This document shows, piece after piece, positions 5,850 through 7,302 of a DNA stretch of 7,302 bases. The translations under genes were made by a program, and so were the position numbers. The DNA is from DAISJM01 sp036821485 (GTDB taxonomy: Bacteria; Verrucomicrobiota; Kiritimatiellia; CAIQIC01; JAGNIJ01), in the NCBI GenBank assembly GCA_036821485.1, contig DAISJM010000092.1, forward strand, positions 1-7,302, written 5' to 3'. Each line of letters starts with the position of its first letter. The stretch's first letter is position 1. The notes under the pieces were generated by a model, which was given only the letters and a program-made list of their open reading frames with translations, was not told the origin of the DNA and did not search any database.

Positions 5850-5876
5850 GAAACAGAAGGGGGTAACCGCGAATGA
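5424..5876 (+). CDS. GxxExxY protein (PDDEXK_3 family, nuclease-like fold)
   Basis: The product is 150 aa, somewhat longer than the usual ~125 aa. GFLEAVY (31-37) is the signature GxxExxY. YVPDLICFGQ (71-80) followed by IIVEIKAL (81-88) gives D74, E84 and K86, the D...E-x-K arrangement of PDDEXK nucleases. LLNYL (99-103) and GVLLNFG (111-117) complete the family core, which ends near LEWKRM. A nuclease activity is expected from the fold but not established. The start ATG lies in the left arm of R3, after AGGGGGG. The first residues MSANTRD are repeat-encoded. The last ~20 (PIGVHSRLL to the stop) come from the right arm of R3 and the left arm of R4. The stop overlaps the next start as ATGA at 5873-5876, so the two genes are translationally coupled. 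Confidence 0.9.
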   Translation: MSANTRDLIFGDEVYAIVGAAMEVSNVLGCGFLEAVYQEALELELGERLIPFARQVEIDITYKGRELTKKYVPDLICFGQIIVEIKALKQLTSVEDAQLLNYLKATGKPVGVLLNFGTPKLEWKRMAMTHPPIGVHSRLLADETEGGNRE

Positions 5877-5956
5877 ACGCGAATAGACGCGAATCCAAAA
5901 TGGCGGGAGCCCCGGCCTCAGTCCCCATTGGCGTTCCTTCGCGTGCCTTGGCGGTT
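5867..5956. repeat. Palindromic decamer repeat R4
   Basis: The left arm is CCGCGAATGA, ACGCGAATAG and ACGCGAATCC (5867-5896). The right arm is ATTGGCGTTC, CTTCGCGTGC and CTTGGCGGTT (5927-5956). The copy starts 17 bp after R3 and lies wholly within coding sequence: the last codons of the GxxExxY gene and the first 28 codons of the restriction gene. Confidence 0.92.
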
Positions 5957-7302
5957 AAGGAGTTCTTCCCGCCGCGGCCGGCGGCGCGGCCGATGATCTA
6001 CGCCTACGAGGACACGCACCCGCAATACGCGGGGCTGCTCAAGGTCGGCTACACGACCGTGGACGCGCGCAGCCGCGTGGCCCAGCAGTATCCGACCCTG
6101 CGGCCCGGCAAGCCGCCGTACCGGATCGTGCTGGAAGAGTCCGCCATGCGCAACGACGGGTCGGTCTTCACCGACCACGACGTACACCGGATGCTGCGGA
6201 TCAACGGGGTCAAGAACCCGGAAGGCGAGTGGTTCCGCTGCACGGCCGCCGAGGTGCGCTCGGCGGTTCTCGCGGTGCGCGCGGGGCAGCTCAACGAGGA
6301 GAACCGGTCGCTGGATTTCGCGATGCGGCCGGAGCAGGAGGCGGCGGTGGCGAAGACGGCCGCCTATTTCAAGAGCTGGCGCAAGGACAGGGCCAACCGC
6401 GACAAGCCGCCGCACTTCCTGTGGAACGCCAAGATGCGCTTCGGCAAGACCTTCGCCGCCTACCAGCTTGCCAAGCGGATGGGCTGGCGCAAGGTGCTGG
6501 TGCTGACCTTCAAGCCGGCCGTGCAGAGCGCGTGGGCGGAGGATCTGAAGGGCCACGTGGATTTCAAGGGCTGGCAGTTTGTTTCGCCCGGCGGCCTGTC
6601 CTACGAGGATGCGGACAAGAAGCGGCCGTTGGTCTGCTTCGGGTCGTTTCAGGACTATCTGGGCAGGAATCCGAGCACCGGCGGCATCAAGGCGAAGAAC
6701 GAGTGGGTCCATTCGACGAACTGGGATTGTGTGATTCTTGACGAATACCACTACGGCGCCTGGCGGAAGAACGCTAAAGACCTGTTCGAGGCCGAGGACA
6801 AGAAGGAAGTCGAATTCGGCGAAGGAGAGGGCATCGAGATCTTTGATGAGGGGGTCATGCCGATCACCACCGACGCCTATCTCTATCTGTCCGGCACGCC
6901 GTTCCGGGCTATCGCCTCCGGAGAATTCATCGAGGAGCAGATCTACAACTGGACCTACTCGGACGAGCAGCGGGCGAAGAGGGACTGGGCCGGGGCGGAC
7001 AATCCATACGCCGCGCTGCCGCGCATGGTGTTGCTGACGTACCAACTTCCGGACGCGATCCGGGAGATCGCCATGCAGGGGGAGTTCAACGAGTTCGACC
7101 TGAACGCCTTCTTCTCCGCCGAGGGGCTCGGCGTTCTGGCGCGTTTCAAATATGAGGACGAGGTCCAGAAATGGCTGGACCTGATCCGCGGCGCGTTCAT
7201 GCCGGCCAGTGTGGACAACCTGAAGCTCGGGGCGCAGAAGCCGCCGATGCCCTTCTCGCACGCGCCGCTTCTGAACGTGCTTTCGCACACGTTCTGGTTC
7301 CT
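5873..7302 (+). CDS. Restriction subunit: T5orf172 (GIY-YIG-type) nuclease domain fused to SF2 helicase, 3' end outside window
   Basis: The frame stays open for 476 codons to the window edge. Residues 41-122 form a T5orf172/GIY-YIG-type nuclease domain: IYAYED, LLKVGYT (55-61) with R66 and R68, then FTDHDVHRML and GEWF (118-121). A helicase core follows: RPEQ (152-155), the Walker A variant AKMRFGKT with K192 (186-193), VLVLTFKPAVQ as motif Ia, the DEYH box (290-293) and SGTP (340-343) as motif III. The nuclease presumably cuts DNA while the helicase translocates, using the site specificity of M1/M2. The second helicase domain lies beyond the window. The ATG at 5873 overlaps the previous stop (ATGA) and has a Shine-Dalgarno at 5857-5863. 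An ATG at 5993 would skip KEFFPPRP, which I recall as part of the conserved N-terminus. Residues 1-28 are encoded by repeat R4 and look foreign to the family. Confidence 0.88.
   Translation, partial: MNANRRESKMAGAPASVPIGVPSRALAVKEFFPPRPAARPMIYAYEDTHPQYAGLLKVGYTTVDARSRVAQQYPTLRPGKPPYRIVLEESAMRNDGSVFTDHDVHRMLRINGVKNPEGEWFRCTAAEVRSAVLAVRAGQLNEENRSLDFAMRPEQEAAVAKTAAYFKSWRKDRANRDKPPHFLWNAKMRFGKTFAAYQLAKRMGWRKVLVLTFKPAVQSAWAEDLKGHVDFKGWQFVSPGGLSYEDADKKRPLVCFGSFQDYLGRNPSTGGIKAKNEWVHSTNWDCVILDEYHYGAWRKNAKDLFEAEDKKEVEFGEGEGIEIFDEGVMPITTDAYLYLSGTPFRAIASGEFIEEQIYNWTYSDEQRAKRDWAGADNPYAALPRMVLLTYQLPDAIREIAMQGEFNEFDLNAFFSAEGLGVLARFKYEDEVQKWLDLIRGAFMPASVDNLKLGAQKPPMPFSHAPLLNVLSHTFWF

Noticed and set aside
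4337..5956. CRISPR array
   Set aside because: The repeats are palindromic pairs separated by genes and variable centres, not regular short repeats with unique spacers, and no cas gene is present.
5918..7288. 456-codon minus-strand open frame opposite the nuclease-helicase gene
   Set aside because: It lies opposite a gene with ordered nuclease and helicase motifs. Composition is a low-complexity R/H/L/V shadow typical of GC-rich antisense.

Overview
The window looks like the left end of a GC-rich bacterial genomic island built around a restriction-modification (R-M) operon beside a tRNA-Asp gene. A source in the PVC superphylum (Verrucomicrobiota, Kiritimatiellota, Lentisphaerota or Planctomycetota) is my inference. 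It rests on the autotransporter/PATR-like secreted protein at the left edge, the GxxExxY protein and the CCGCGAAT-type palindromic repeats. No rRNA or other marker gene is present to confirm it.

Left part (1-1680): the 5' end of a secreted beta-strand-repeat protein leaves the window on the minus strand. Next, also on the minus strand, is a GHKL (Hsp90/MutL/histidine-kinase fold) ATPase of about 404 aa whose C-terminus may be cut short. Junction (1646-2042): on the plus strand are a promoter, a tRNA-Asp(GUC) with encoded CCA and its terminator. A 3' fragment of a tyrosine recombinase follows directly, the usual scar of an element integrated at a tRNA 3' end.

Right part (2103-7302, all plus strand): two adenine-methylase-like genes overlap by 14 bases, followed by a Bro-N protein, a GxxExxY (PDDEXK_3) protein and a large restriction subunit that runs off the window. 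That last protein has a T5orf172 (GIY-YIG-type) nuclease domain followed by an SF2 helicase. The methylases and the nuclease-helicase form a coherent R-M system. The Bro-N and GxxExxY genes sit between its modification and restriction parts.

The most unusual structure is a family of four palindromic repeats (R1-R4) at every junction between the second methylase and the restriction gene. Each arm is three decamers related to ACGCGAATNN, in inverted orientation on the two sides. One copy (R3) encloses the whole GxxExxY gene, while the others are about 90-107 bp. R2 appears to keep a relic of the GxxExxY 5' end. The repeats supply start codons, Shine-Dalgarno sites and terminal peptide extensions to neighbouring genes, and R4 seems to have replaced the start of the restriction gene. 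This suggests a nuclease-bearing palindromic element with short MITE-like derivatives that has inserted into an R-M operon and rewired it.
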